The notes below the pieces were generated by a model that was not told the origin of the DNA, did not search any database, and saw only the letters and a list, made by a program, of their open reading frames with translations. The translations under genes were made by a program, and so were the position numbers. Of a DNA stretch of 64,000 bases, positions 54,118 through 64,000 are shown piece by piece; position 1 is the stretch's first letter; every line of letters starts with the position of its first letter. Source of the DNA: Zygnema circumcarinatum (taxonomy: Eukaryota > Streptophyta > Zygnematophyceae > Zygnematales > Zygnemataceae). The DNA is taken from assembly GCA_037447605.1 (NCBI GenBank), contig CM074812.1, positions 1,746,910 through 1,810,909 of the forward strand. Reading direction: 5' to 3'.

Positions 54118-57081
54118 CTAGTACTCCGTTTCAATCACTTCGTCAATCAAGCCAAACTCCACCGCCTGCAGGACCCACAAGTTGCCGGCGGCTTCTGTCA
54201 GCTTGCCACACAGTACCCACCAACATTCCCATAAAGAAGAAGAAAAAGTAGAAGAAGAATATGAAGATCGCTGACAGTTGGTCACCAACTACTTCCAAGA
54301 ACCCCGCTACAAAGTTTTCCTCTTTCTCCGCTCTCTGGTCTGAAAAGTGAAGTCTAGTCAAGAAAACGTAGAAGAATATGAAGATTGCTGACAGTTGGTC
54401 ACCAACTTCTTCCAAGAACCCCGCTACAAGGTTTTCCTATTTCTCCGCTCTCTGGTCTGAAAAGTGAAGTCTAGTTCATACGAGCCATCCAAGCAGATGC
54501 ATTGTAGCATACCCCGCCATGGCCAACCATGGACACCCCCCAGGCAGCTTGGCAGAACATGAAACTGTGCGCACCTCTGCAGCTGAAAAGAATCGGTCTC
54601 GGTCGGTGTATTTTTGTACCACCTCCAGCGGCTGCCCTGTAAAGGCCGAGTACATCTTATCCAGTTTCTGTTCACAGAAGGGGCAGCAAAAACGCTGTTA
54701 GGAAGTGATCAACACAAGCAGACTTGCTCGAGACACGCAGAGGTACTACGCTGGTGCAAAACAATCAAACTTTACCAAGCTAATGCATCAGCAGCGCGTT
54801 TTTAGAAGAAAATTGTCAGCAGGAGTAGTTCATCTCTGCACTCAAACTTGAGACGAACCAACAGTCAGTATTAACAGAGTCGTGTGCTTTGCTCTCTGCC
54901 TCCTGAGTGCCAACATGGGAGGAGGAAAGAGCAGAAGGGTTGAGATTCTCACATCACGAGAGGTAACCACTTCATTCACTTGTCGCCTCACGTCTTCCGC
55001 CGTGCCCTGGAGGAGCAAAGCTATCAGGTAAGGAGTCGAGCTATCCAAGTTCGGATGATGCGAGATCTGGGGTTCGAATAGTATTCAATCCATAGGAAAC
55101 AGTGCACATACATGTACATCATGACCTTAAATTGAAGACGAATTGAGAAGTGAGGGGGGCATTTTACATACCCCACATCCACCCTGGGGTTGATGGATCA
55201 TAATTCGAGCATTCGGCATAGCAAATCTTTTGCCCTTTGTTCCACCGGCCAGAATCAACGCACCCTGACTAGCCGCTAGTCCAAAGGCCACGGTACTTAT
55301 GTCTGGTTTAACCTGACAGAAATCCAAGTATCATAGCCCCACGAATTCGATCACAATGATGCCACCCAGATAACATAGGAGACTTTCAAACGGGGTGAGA
55401 AACCATGAAAAAAAAATATGGAAATGGATAGTTATTGCCAGGTCTGTCCAGTTGAGACAACGGCAAAGTTGGTAAAGGCTCACCCAAGCCATGCAATCAT
55501 AAATTGCAAGAACGCTATATGTGCTCCCGCCCGGGCAATTGATGTACATCTGTCATCCCACCAGCAGCGCATTGCGTGTTCAGAAAACAAAAGCATGGTG
55601 CCACGATTTTTTGCGATGATTGTAACTCCTTTTGACAACAAAATACATACCAAAAAAAAACTAGGTTCGATCCTTAAAAGGGCTCCAAAAATAACTATTG
55701 TGTGGCATCATCTAAAGTAAAAATTCACTCAGAAATTGCTAATGATTATGTTACAATGTCCGATTGCCCCTCCCCAAATTATCCCTATCTAACGTAGTAG
55801 ACCCCTCCAAACCATTACTGGATATCCATTGAGTAGATTTCGTGAAACTCATGGTGATTTCGAAATGCATCTTGTGTAGAATAAGTAACATGGTTTATTG
55901 ACATTATGAATGTAGCAGAACAGAAAAAATAACTGCACCTTTATCTCTTCGTTTTCATCTATGGTCGCAAGCGTCATTAACTGGGAAATAACCCGTTGTG
56001 CCACCTGGCCGTTGATCGGAGAGCCAATAAAGACAATACGATTCCTGAAAAATGCAGTGACTAGGTCTGACGGCCCTCCTGGTGTCATGACTGCAGGCAT
56101 GATTGGAGGAGCCTTCCTTCTGGCCGCTCGGGGAACGACAACCCTGCAGGTATCAACAAAGCTCACAGCCGTTCAGCGCAGCCCAAAATGTTGGTCAAAT
56201 GAGTGAGAACAGACAGAATGGCGTCGTTAACAAAACAGAGTTGCAGAGGTAACTATATGAGGATGAGAACTAACTATACTGGTGAACCGCTTGCAGATGC
56301 TTCTCAAAAATTGACGAGTCACTTTTTACGTTTCTCCGCCATCATTGAAGGAGGAGTTCAATCCTACTACCATAATCAGCATACCATTTGCAAAGGCGAT
56401 GGTCTGACTAAAGGTAAAACTCACCCTTGCGGCGCAGTTGGTGTCCCAAAGGCATCATAGATTACAGGTTCATAATCTGGCAATGCTGCAGATGAGGCTC
56501 TTGCCACACCTTGACGAGCAGCCCTTTGTCGACTTGTTTTGCGACTCGAACTAGAGAGCGATTCTTTTTGGAAGAGAGGAGATTGAAAGCTGGACGGTGC
56601 GCCCAGTCGTAAACTGTTCATGCGCATACAAAATAAAAGGCTTTTGTTGAAATAGCAGAATACGCTCAGCTGAGAAAACGACCGGCACAAACAGTAGGGC
56701 AAACAGAACGAATGGCCAAAGGCAAGCGTCTGGCGAATTCAATTATGGAGTAAGCTAAAATTCTTAAGCTGGAAATCTGAATTCCAAATGAATACCGTCA
56801 TCAAGTGGTCAAGTACAATTGTATTCCGTTCATAAACCTGTCTTGCGAAAAAAGTAATCAAGTACCAGAGTTCATACTCTTACGAGAATAAATCTGTGCA
56901 CAACTCATCTACGCAGATTCCACCTTGAATTACGTCTTACTTCAGCCATGAACCCTATTCAGGCCAGCACAGAATGTTCTCCTTACTATGAGCCGTAAAA
57001 TCCCGAAAGCAAGGAGAAGTGGAGAGCAGCATACCTTTGAGATGCGGCTCTGAGAGAGGCGCAGTGAAGTGCTGCCTCCAT
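54118..57081 (-). CDS. CLPP6: Plastid ATP-dependent Clp protease proteolytic subunit 6 (8 exons)
   Basis: In-frame model of 280 residues: exons 57081-57035, 56613-56425, 56143-55939, 55549-55484, 55312-55172, 55006-54953, 54667-54575 and 54165-54118. The first 70 residues are Ser/Ala/Arg-rich, a plausible chloroplast transit peptide (Arabidopsis ClpP6 is of similar length). The core reads [25 protein letters not shown]-like [20 protein letters not shown], and [14 protein letters not shown] with the catalytic Ser. [10 protein letters not shown] carries the catalytic His, and [11 protein letters not shown] carries the probable catalytic Asp. It ends [11 protein letters not shown]. The subunit belongs to the stromal ClpPR core. 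The last intron holds a 117-base tandem duplication. The promoter side faces the TMEM161-like gene. Confidence 0.95.
54254..54476. repeat. 117-bp tandem duplication in CLPP6 intron 7
   Basis: Copies start at 54254 and 54371 (GAAGAATATGAAGAT...), with few differences over about 106 bases. Each contains the palindrome GTTGGTCACCAAC. It lies wholly within the last intron. Confidence 0.92.
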
Positions 57082-57619
57082 GTTCGTGGCAATGCTGAGG
57101 CAGGAGCGCGCCTGCACTCACTCTGCAGGAGGGCGAGCGAGTGCAGTGCAGTGCAGCGCAGTGCAGCTGCAGCTCTGAGGGGGGGAAGGGGACGATGCAT
57201 GGGCAAGCTCGATACAATATCGTATCGTCAACTATATACGATATAGATATATCGTAAAATATTGAGTATCGAAATATGGCGAACGTTCAGGGCTTGTGAC
57301 TTCAAGAAGCGGACGGTGAAGCTGTGTACTGTATCGTATCGTTTCGTATCGTTTTATATCGTATAGATCGTATCGAATGTCGAGACTTGGTGAATGTTCA
57401 AGGCTCTCAGAAGCCAACCCCTGTCAGAAATTTGCTTGCCGCTTCCTCCGAGGAAAGAGGGGCCGAGGGAGAGAGAGGGAGAGAGGGGGAGAGGGAGAGC
57501 GGAAGAGAGGGGAAAGTAGAGAGCACTGCAGCTCCTCCGGTGTAGACACAGATTTGGAGTCGCCTGGCGCTCTTTGCAGCTCTCATATCGGAAGAATTTG
57601 AAGCGTGCAATTTGAGTGA
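57082..57619. other. Divergent promoter region CLPP6 / TMEM161-like
   Basis: This 540-base spacer between two divergent start codons must hold both promoters. It contains a GTGCA-rich stretch (57139-57167), dense TATCG motifs (57209-57380) and a GA-rich tract (57455-57520) probably within the TMEM161-like leader. Confidence 0.65.
57209..57380. promoter_or_regulatory. TATCG/CGATA motif cluster between CLPP6 and TMEM161-like gene
   Basis: More than ten TATCG or CGATA words in 170 bases (ATATCGTATCGTC, ACGATATAGATATATCG, ATCGTATCGTTTCG, ATCGTATAGATCG), about 130 bases from one start codon and 240 from the other. It is the densest of the four clusters in the window. Confidence 0.45.
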
Positions 57620-59062
57620 ATGCCTATAGGCATCGCCACATGCGTCGTCTACGCAGCCCTCTGCCTTCTCGGCGGTTACCTGACGTCGACGTTCGGGTTC
57701 TCTGTGATTCTTCTGGATGGCCTTAAGCAGTACTACGTGGCTGACGGAGATGCCGCAGCCGCAAAGCAGGGGAATGATGGGACGAAGGCGGAGGCCGCAA
57801 GTGGCAACAAGAAGAAGGGGAAGAAGAAGGAGGAGGAGTGGACCGGTGAAGGAGGGACCAAATTGCTGTCTATAAGAGTGCAGCCTATTCATATTGTCAC
57901 TCGACCACATTACAAGGAATACAACGAGGTTGCCATGTTCATATTTTTAGGACTGTCAATTTTGCTAGCTTGCGATGTATTGCACCGCGTGGTTCCAGAA
58001 CCACTGCAGGATGCTATTGACGGCGGGGATATAGTGGCCTTGCTGTTTGGAACCATGTCGCTTTGGAGAGTTGCTAAAAATGTGGGGCAAGTGCAATGGG
58101 AGAAAGCGTCCACGAAGTCCATTGATTTGAAGATCTGCGCTCTCGCTGGTGTAGGAGGCTTCCTTCTGGCCTTTCTAATGCTCATGACTACGCCGAACTC
58201 CTATCTAGACTTTTCCCTTGAGGAGCACATTGAAGAAGCTGGGAAGATCGTTGCAGCCCATTTGAACAGCAAGCTTGTGGAAGGCGCGGAGCCGCATCCT
58301 CCAGTCCACATTCCCGCCGTGCTTGTCAAGACTGTTATTGCTCTCGCAGCTGGCTGTTTGACCGCACTTCTCCTTCCTGCTGCCATCCGATTTGTAAGTT
58401 GCTACCACATAGCGACCAGTGCAGAAGGAAGGGACTTGAGAGTACTGGAGAGGCATTGGTTCACAAGACTTCTTCTTCACCTGAGCTTTCTATTGCCAAT
58501 TCTTACTCTTTTTCTGTGGATAAAGCCGATGGCATCCCTCCTTTTGTATCAGCCCGATGCTGATTCTGAAGGAAAGCATAGTGCTGACGACTCGAACGAT
58601 AATTCAGATTGGGCAAAGGACCTGGGATTTTCGTTGGCCACATTTTCTGGACTTCGCACAGCTTTTTTGGTGGTTTCGAGTCTACTGCACCTCCTTTGTT
58701 TTAGAATAAATGTGCAGTCACACTTGAACACCGCTGTTACCATCTGGTACAATACCCTTCATCGAAGCACGGAACTCGACCTAAACTACATGAAGGCCAA
58801 ACTAGCCCTTACCATACATATTCTGTCTAGAGTTGCCATGCAGTGTTTGTTACCTGGAGTCATTCCCTTGATCCTTGTAGGGCTCTCCAGGGCTCGAGGG
58901 AGCCATTTGGACGCTAAGGCAGTGCAGAACGGCTTCCTCTTTCCACCATCGTTGATGCGGGAAATTTTGGTGTTTCTTGCCTGGTGGGCAAACTCGGTTT
59001 GGGCTTTAGAAACGTTTTTGATTCTGGCTGGCTTTAGATTAGGTAGGCTCCAGGCCGCCTAG
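57620..59062 (+). CDS. TMEM161-like multi-span membrane protein (single exon)
   Basis: An uninterrupted 480-residue frame. Hydrophobic segments lie at about 5-30, 108-127, 172-196, 232-258, 281-306, 352-370, 396-430 and 450-475, consistent with eight spans. A Lys/Glu-rich loop lies at 60-75 and an acidic loop at 315-335. The pattern of a loop, then LLHLSFLLPILTLFLWIKPM, resembles animal TMEM161A/B, whose length is also about 480. TMEM161 proteins are poorly understood membrane proteins, tied in animals to calcium and rhythm control. Function in plants is unknown. The ATG is the first in the frame. The absence of introns contrasts with its neighbours. Confidence 0.72.
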   Translation: MPIGIATCVVYAALCLLGGYLTSTFGFSVILLDGLKQYYVADGDAAAAKQGNDGTKAEAASGNKKKGKKKEEEWTGEGGTKLLSIRVQPIHIVTRPHYKEYNEVAMFIFLGLSILLACDVLHRVVPEPLQDAIDGGDIVALLFGTMSLWRVAKNVGQVQWEKASTKSIDLKICALAGVGGFLLAFLMLMTTPNSYLDFSLEEHIEEAGKIVAAHLNSKLVEGAEPHPPVHIPAVLVKTVIALAAGCLTALLLPAAIRFVSCYHIATSAEGRDLRVLERHWFTRLLLHLSFLLPILTLFLWIKPMASLLLYQPDADSEGKHSADDSNDNSDWAKDLGFSLATFSGLRTAFLVVSSLLHLLCFRINVQSHLNTAVTIWYNTLHRSTELDLNYMKAKLALTIHILSRVAMQCLLPGVIPLILVGLSRARGSHLDAKAVQNGFLFPPSLMREILVFLAWWANSVWALETFLILAGFRLGRLQAA

Positions 59063-59671
59063 GATTAATCCTTCAAAATACAATTGCTAGGTCACGGTGA
59101 ACTGCTTAAATGCCTTAATGTGTTTTTTCCTTTCTGCCTGCTCAGGCAATAGGTTTCATGTAGCCGCTTCAAGGAAAAAAATCTCTTCCTCCAATTCTGA
59201 ATGAGGCTGTCAGTGCTGTGCTTCATTCACTAGGAGGCTTGCTGAGCACCACCATATTGATGATGGCATGTGAATAGTCTGGAACAATAGCAGTACCGCC
59301 GTGTGCTCTGGCAGACATGGCTCTTGTTGTCTCGGTCGAGTAGATCAATGCAGCGTGAATTAACACAATGCCGATGTGGCTTCTGGTGTATATCCGTTTA
59401 GTTTTCTGTCACGTCAGTCTTTGGAATGTCAACGATCTCCCTCAAGCTGATTTTGAGATATTCAAATTACTGTTCAAAGTGCTCAGTATGGCAGTGGCGC
59501 TATGTTTATGTGAAACTTAAGCTGGGAAAAAATGACATTGTTCTATCTTTTCTGCTTCGACAAGCTCTTTTGTGTTCCAACAGGAGCTAAAAAAGCTGAA
59601 GAATTATTCTCAAACAAAGAATGAGGGAGCTACAATACATGAAGTCGAAGCAGAGAGACGTGCCCTCTCTG
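59063..59671. other. Convergent intergenic region
   Basis: 3' UTR space of the TMEM161-like gene and the ARM-repeat gene, which converge. No gene seen. Confidence 0.6.
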
Positions 59672-61184
59672 TCAGCCATCCTCCCCAGCCGCCTGCAAAC
59701 GCTCAAGCGAGAAAGCTGCGTGCTCTCTCGTAAGGGCATCCTCTGACGCAAAGGCGAGCCTCTCCAGGGCTGATTTGGCGCCGAGGTCGAGCATGGCGCG
59801 GACACCCACCTCTGCACCATTCAGGAAGTTCATTCAGTCCAGAAGCAGGCCACACTCAGCACCCATACTGTACAGGAGAAATTACAAGGTTTAATGGTGC
59901 TGGGTGCCTCGCCGGAGCTATGACCTCTTTTTTTGCGGCTACTACGCCAGCATGTGTAGTCCTCATAGTGTAACAAAGGGCGCAGATGTAGAAACATAGA
60001 TTGCACTCTTTGCTGATCCCCTGACCCACTCATGAGCCCAACTGCAGTTTGACTCACCGCTCTGAGCGAGGTTGGCCAACGCCTTGGCTGCTTCTCTCAG
60101 GGTGGCCTCGTGGTTCGAAGCTGTCAACAGCTGCAACAGCACCGCGATACCGCCTGCCTCCACAATGTTCGCTCGCCTCCGCTCTGCCCACTTAACCCAA
60201 AGTGATTGACTCTCTTGCCGGTCTAATTAACACGTGAAAATTTTTCCATCTTCCAATGGACGAAGGAACTTTCTTCGTCCTAAACAGCGAAGCGTTGCAG
60301 ATGCTGTCAATGTAGAAGTAGCACACTAAGCTTAACCCGCGTCCAATAAACCCTCGCGTGTGCTCATGACCCCATTTACCCAACTCTCGTGCAAAGTTGA
60401 GCAAGAGGAGATAGCAGTGCACCATTTGTCGCAATAAGGTGAAGGCGAGATGCTCCACTCCTCTGGAAAAAAGGGTCTTTTGCTCTACACAGTGCCACTG
60501 AATGGTTCACCAAACTGTCTCCTGCATTCCTTTGCCGGTCCAGAAAAAGGGCCTCCTTCCTTCGTCAGCCATTGCCCTAGAGCCTAATCCTCAATACTAA
60601 TGGAAGGCACGGGAAAAGAAAGCCACAATCAACAACGAGAAGCCCATTGGGCCCCATTGAGGAAGCTGCTTTCTATGCAAGTTGTCATCCACCATCTAAA
60701 TGCCAAAGTCCAGGAATACCTTTTAAGCGAATATTGAAGGTACTTACCCATAATGGGGACCGCATTGTATGTACCGTAAGCTAAGGTCAGAGCTATCAGC
60801 CCCTTGAGCACCCAGCCAGTCTTCACTTGAGGATCCTCTTCCTCCTCTGGAAATGGCTGCTCTACATTTTCAGCAACTGCTGCAACGGCATAGACAAATT
60901 TCCTTTAGCTGAACCAGTCTTGAGAACATGGGAAAAGAACGAAACAAGCACTTGCCAAAGCGCCAATGCCACACACTTTCACTAGCTGCTCCAACATGTC
61001 AACTAAAAGCAAGAATTCTCAGGAAGGAACTCAGGATTTCATGAATACCTTTCGAGGCGAGCAGTCGCAGGGGTGTGCAGCGATGCGGCAGAACGGAGCA
61101 GACGCCAAGCGCCTGCAGCAGCATAGGGGAGTCGCTCAGCAGACAGGAAGGCGCGAGATCCGCAGCCTGCCCGCGGGCATGCAT
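59672..61184 (-). CDS. Small armadillo-repeat protein with hydrophobic segment (5 exons)
   Basis: In-frame model of 194 residues: exons 61184-61049, 61002-60952, 60879-60748, 60183-60058 and 59811-59672. It reads MHARGQAADL..., EQLVKVCGIGAL, an acidic patch PFPEEEEDPQ, a hydrophobic stretch GLIALTLAYGTYNAVPIM, then ARM-type repeats ANIVEAGGIAVLLQLL and LREAAKALANLAQ, ending LERLQAAGEDG. ARM repeats bind partner proteins. The start is uncertain: Met21 (at 61124) is possible. An overlapping frame (MPASLGRYACPRAG...) reads like a mitochondrial presequence but does not join exon 2. One donor (CAA|GTGCTT) is weak. I cannot assign a named family member. Confidence 0.7.
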
Positions 61185-61340
61185 AGCGCCCTAATGAGGC
61201 AGGCATACATCTTCCCAGTTGCTCCCTCCCGGGGGATTCCATGGAAGCGCACAGGCAGAGAGCTGGAGAAGAGTGGCGCAGCAGCTGAGCTCCCCGTGTG
61301 CGCTTGCTGCCAGAGGCGCAGCACTCCCCGCATTCCGCCT

Positions 61341-61385
61341 CCCTCCCTCCCTCCCTCCCTCCCTCCCTCCCTCCCTCCCTCCCCT
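61341..61385. repeat. (CCCT)n microsatellite
   Basis: About eleven CCCT units, roughly 160 bases upstream of the ARM-repeat gene start. Confidence 0.95.
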
Positions 61386-61411
61386 CCTGCCTCCGGCAAC
61401 CTCGGATCTTA

Positions 61412-61665
61412 GTTAGGGCTGGAGGGAGGATTAGGGTTAGAATTAGGGTTAGATGTACCTTTGGGGTTAGACTTAGGGTTAGGTTTAGAGTTGAATTAGG
61501 GTTAGATTTACCTTTGGGGTTAGAATTAGGGTTAGTTTTGGAGTTGAATTAAGGTTAGATATACCTTTGGGGTTAAAATTAGGGTTAGATTTACCTTTGG
61601 GGTTAGATTTAGGGTTAGATTTAGGACTAGAATTAGGGTTAGGGTAAGGCTAGGGTTAAACTAGC
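61412..61665. repeat. Telomere-like satellite (TTAGGG/TTTGGGG words, about 53-bp period)
   Basis: Dense TTAGGGTTAG words with a higher-order unit containing TTACCTTTGGGGTTAGA. Units start near 61448, 61501 and 61554 (period 53), then shorter spacing. It resembles degenerate interstitial telomeric DNA. Confidence 0.85.
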
Positions 61666-61800
61666 CTCGAGTCTAGGCTAGTCAGACTGATGGGCTCACG
61701 CATTAGTTAGTTAGTTAATTAACCAGGCCTGGGCCTTGTGCTTGGCGCATGCGGTTCTGGAAGGACAAGGGCCGGGCGGGCAAATTGGCAAATTGGCAAA

Positions 61801-62257
61801 GGGGGCGACTATTTACAGTGTACGTTTTCTGAATGTAGTGTACGTTTTCGGGGGGCAGCAAAAAAATCCTTTTTTTAAAACTGACAGAAAAAGATAGGAC
61901 ACATAACGTAGCGTGTTTCAGGAAAAATCTGTCAGTTTTTTTCCCGCCATTTCCGATTGCCGTCCGCGGACTCCACTTTTGTCGCGTCTCGTTTCGTCAC
62001 GTCACGGTCCCAAACATACTTGTCACGTCATATATTGCCGCGACCAATCATGTCGCTCCACGTGTTGCGCCCTTATACCTTGTAGACGCGCGCGCTTCGT
62101 ACATTTCAAATCACTATCCGTACATCCGACGAAAAAAGGTCTGTATCTATTCTGAAAAGTATGAAACAGCGCCGGGCAGCCAAAAAAATGATTTTTTTGC
62201 TGCCCCCCGAAAACGTACACTACATTCAGAAAACGTACACTGTAAATAGTCGCCCCC
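61801..62257. mobile_element. Mutator-like MITE with 68-bp perfect terminal inverted repeats
   Basis: Bases 61801-61868 and 62190-62257 are exact reverse complements over 68 bases, beginning GGGGGCGACTATTTACAG. The element is 457 bases long and has no coding capacity. It is flanked by a perfect 9-base direct repeat ATTGGCAAA (61792-61800 and 62258-62266). Nine-base target duplications with long inverted ends are the mark of the Mutator (MULE) superfamily. The flank itself is repetitive (ATTGGCAAATTGGCAA), so the duplication is slightly less secure. Identical ends indicate recent insertion or gene conversion. Confidence 0.92.
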
Positions 62258-63080
62258 ATTGGCAAATTGGCAACTGTCAACTATCAACGGCCAACGGCCA
62301 ACGGCCAACGGCCAACGGCAACGGCAACGGCAACGGCAAGCTGCCCGCGGCCGGCTTGCCCGCGGCTGGCTGACGTGGGAAAATGGTCACGTGACAAACA
62401 AAGAGAGGAGGTCGCATCACGTGGCGTTCTTACTTCCAATGAAAAATGAACACGTCGACGTTTTGGTGCCACTTGCACGAGTTTCTAAACGCAGTCTAGA
62501 CGCAGTACAATTTTGCAGGGAAATCCCTATGTCACCGATGTACTCGTTTGGATATAATGCGTACAAATTACAAGTTTTCAGTAATACTGACGATTACCGT
62601 ATTCACGAATGTACGAATTTATACGAATTCTGAATCTGAAATCCTGAAGGCAGGCCCAAAGCTGCGGAATTGCCATTCTACAGTCCGCAGCCGCTGAGCA
62701 AGGGAGGCTTCCTCCTCGTCTGCAAGCGCTTGCAGGCTGCAGGCCGCCATGGCTGCGCTCCCGCACCAACTGCTTGGGCCGCTGCTGCCGTCGTTGCCAA
62801 TGAAAGGTAAGCAGCTTTTAGGGCTCCTCTTGGTTAAAAGAGGGGGTCGGATGGCACGTTTTGTTTGCAAGGAAAGCAGAGGTATTGACTCCTTGATCGT
62901 GAGCATGCTGGCTAGGTCTGGCTTCTCTAACTAGATTCCACTTGCACCAGAAGTCACTGAGGATAAGTTGGAGGAATGAAATTCGAGAGGCCTGCCAGTG
63001 TTAAAGGAATTCAGTGTTCAATGGTAAGCAGATTCAGTGCGTTTCCTCAGAAGCGGAAACTCATCAGCATATTTTAGGGC

Positions 63081-64000
63081 ATGGCAGGAGGGGCATATCG
63101 AAAAAATTATGTCGTCCGGGCAACTGCTGTTACGCCTCTGACTAAACCTCCTTCAATAGCTTCCGCCAATATACCCCTTCTTTCTGCCGCTGAGGTGAGC
63201 CTGATCAGAACAGCTAAGCTTGTAGCATTGCAATGCAAGCAATGCTTTTCTACTTCCTTCAGTTTAAACCCTTGTAAAGATTGAACTCAGATTGGTATGG
63301 GCCGCTCTTCAAAAGGTGAAGTACACCAATATATAAAATGAAAAGGATGATTTCGTTGTCAGTAGTAGTAGTCAGAGTTCATTTACAATGTTAGATGTGC
63401 AGGTGTATGAAAGGATGGCCTCCCAAAGACATAGCAACATGGTGAATTACCACGCCATGTACTCCAGCGTAGTGGGAGGGATCACGAAAGAGCCGGCAGC
63501 CATGGTGGTCCCTCTGGATGACCATATGGTTCACAGGGGCCATGGCGTGTTCGACACGGCACTCGTGTGGGAGGGGTGAGTAGAATTTCTCATTTGCTTT
63601 CACATGCAATGTCTCTCCGTTATGTGCCTTTTGTCCAACCATGGAGCAAGCTCAATTTGTGGTCCTTTCACTTCTTACGGGCAAGCAGGCACATGTACGA
63701 GTTGGAGCCTCACCTCGACCGATTTTTGCGGTCTGCAGCCAAAGCAAAAATTCCTCTTCCGTGCACCCGAGACGATCTTCGAGTCATCATCCTTGAGACA
63801 GCGGCAGGTAGAGTTGCTTCTGGAATTGACAACCTACAGAAGTAAGGAATGAATTGGAATGAAGAATCTCTCAATCAATTGTGAGACAATCTCTTTGGAG
63901 AGCCCCCCTGCAACTTGTGAAATGCTGAGAGGGTTGAGGGGGTTGAGGGTTGAGGGTTCTGCATGCAGTGAGTGGCATGCGGAGGGGTCACATGCGCTAT
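63081..64000 (+). CDS. ADCL: Aminodeoxychorismate lyase / D-amino-acid aminotransferase-like (partial, 5' exons)
   Basis: Exons 63081-63194, 63403-63575 and 63689-63807 join in frame; the rest lies beyond the window. The N-terminus MAGGAYRKNYVVRATAVTPL suits a plastid transit peptide. The core YHAMYSSVVGGITKEPAAMV, DDHMVHRGHGVFDTALVWEG and HLDRFLRSAAKAKIPLP matches plant At5g57850-type proteins almost residue for residue. These are PLP-dependent fold-type IV enzymes that release p-aminobenzoate from aminodeoxychorismate for folate synthesis; some also transaminate D-amino acids. The PLP lysine lies in the missing part. An upstream ATG at 62749 with a GTAAGC donor is out of frame with this exon, so that exon is probably leader. 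Confidence 0.9.

Larger units (their letters stand above)
61185..63080. other. Intergenic region with CCCT array, telomere-like array and MITE
   Basis: Between divergent ARM-repeat and ADCL genes. It contains (CCCT)n at 61341-61385, a telomere-like satellite at 61412-61665, a MITE at 61801-62257, an AACGGCC/AACGGC short array at 62283-62338, and the ADCL leader. A possible leading ADCL exon at 62749-62806 ends in a good 5' splice site. Confidence 0.6.

Noticed and set aside
62749-62806. First coding exon of ADCL (MAALPHQLLGPLL...)
   Set aside because: Its donor phase puts the next exon out of frame with an early stop. It is treated as a possible untranslated leader exon.

Overview
The window is nuclear DNA from a streptophyte (green-plant lineage) genome. 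Genes are rich in GT-AG introns with pyrimidine tracts. Several products are plant-specific or organelle-directed: a ClpP6 plastid protease subunit, aminodeoxychorismate lyase, an XB3-type ankyrin/RING ligase, a P-class PPR protein and a MAM33 protein. There is no operon structure. A bacterial-type NagZ-like glycosidase, long GA/CT microsatellites and degenerate telomere-like arrays suggest a non-seed plant or streptophyte alga rather than a flowering plant, but I cannot name a species.

Layout. 0-6 kb: GA-rich minisatellite, then an organellar DEAD-box RNA helicase (minus, 11 exons) with a tRNA-Leu(UAG) directly upstream on the same strand. 6-8 kb: repeat-rich spacer. 8-11.4 kb: XB3-type E3 ligase (minus, 9 exons). 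13-16.3 kb: an unidentified spliced gene (minus). 17.2-19.1 kb: MAM33 (plus, 4 exons). 20.3-24.5 kb: unrecognised multi-membrane-span/coiled-coil protein (minus, 10 exons). 26-36.6 kb: PP4 regulatory subunit 3 (minus, about 26 exons). 37.7-41.6 kb: PPR protein (plus). 42.6-45.8 kb: BUD13 splicing factor (plus). 46.0-46.8 kb: weak candidate gene. 47.1-49.8 kb: NagZ-like GH3 (minus). 51.3-53.0 kb: UEV1/MMS2 (minus). 54.1-57.1 kb: CLPP6 (minus). 57.6-59.1 kb: TMEM161-like membrane protein (plus, single exon). 59.7-61.2 kb: small ARM-repeat protein (minus). 61.4-62.3 kb: telomere-like array and a MITE. 63-64 kb: start of ADCL (plus, cut by the window end).

The genes are mostly housekeeping and do not form one pathway. 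Shared themes are organelle RNA and protein maintenance (helicase, PPR, ClpP6, MAM33), ubiquitin signalling (XB3, UEV1), splicing (BUD13) and folate synthesis (ADCL). For nine genes I derived complete models in which every exon junction keeps the reading frame. The most interesting items are an intact Mutator-like MITE with a 9-bp target duplication, the NagZ-like gene, TATCG/CGATA clusters recurring in several 5' regions, a perfect 23-bp intronic hairpin, and two genes I could not identify.
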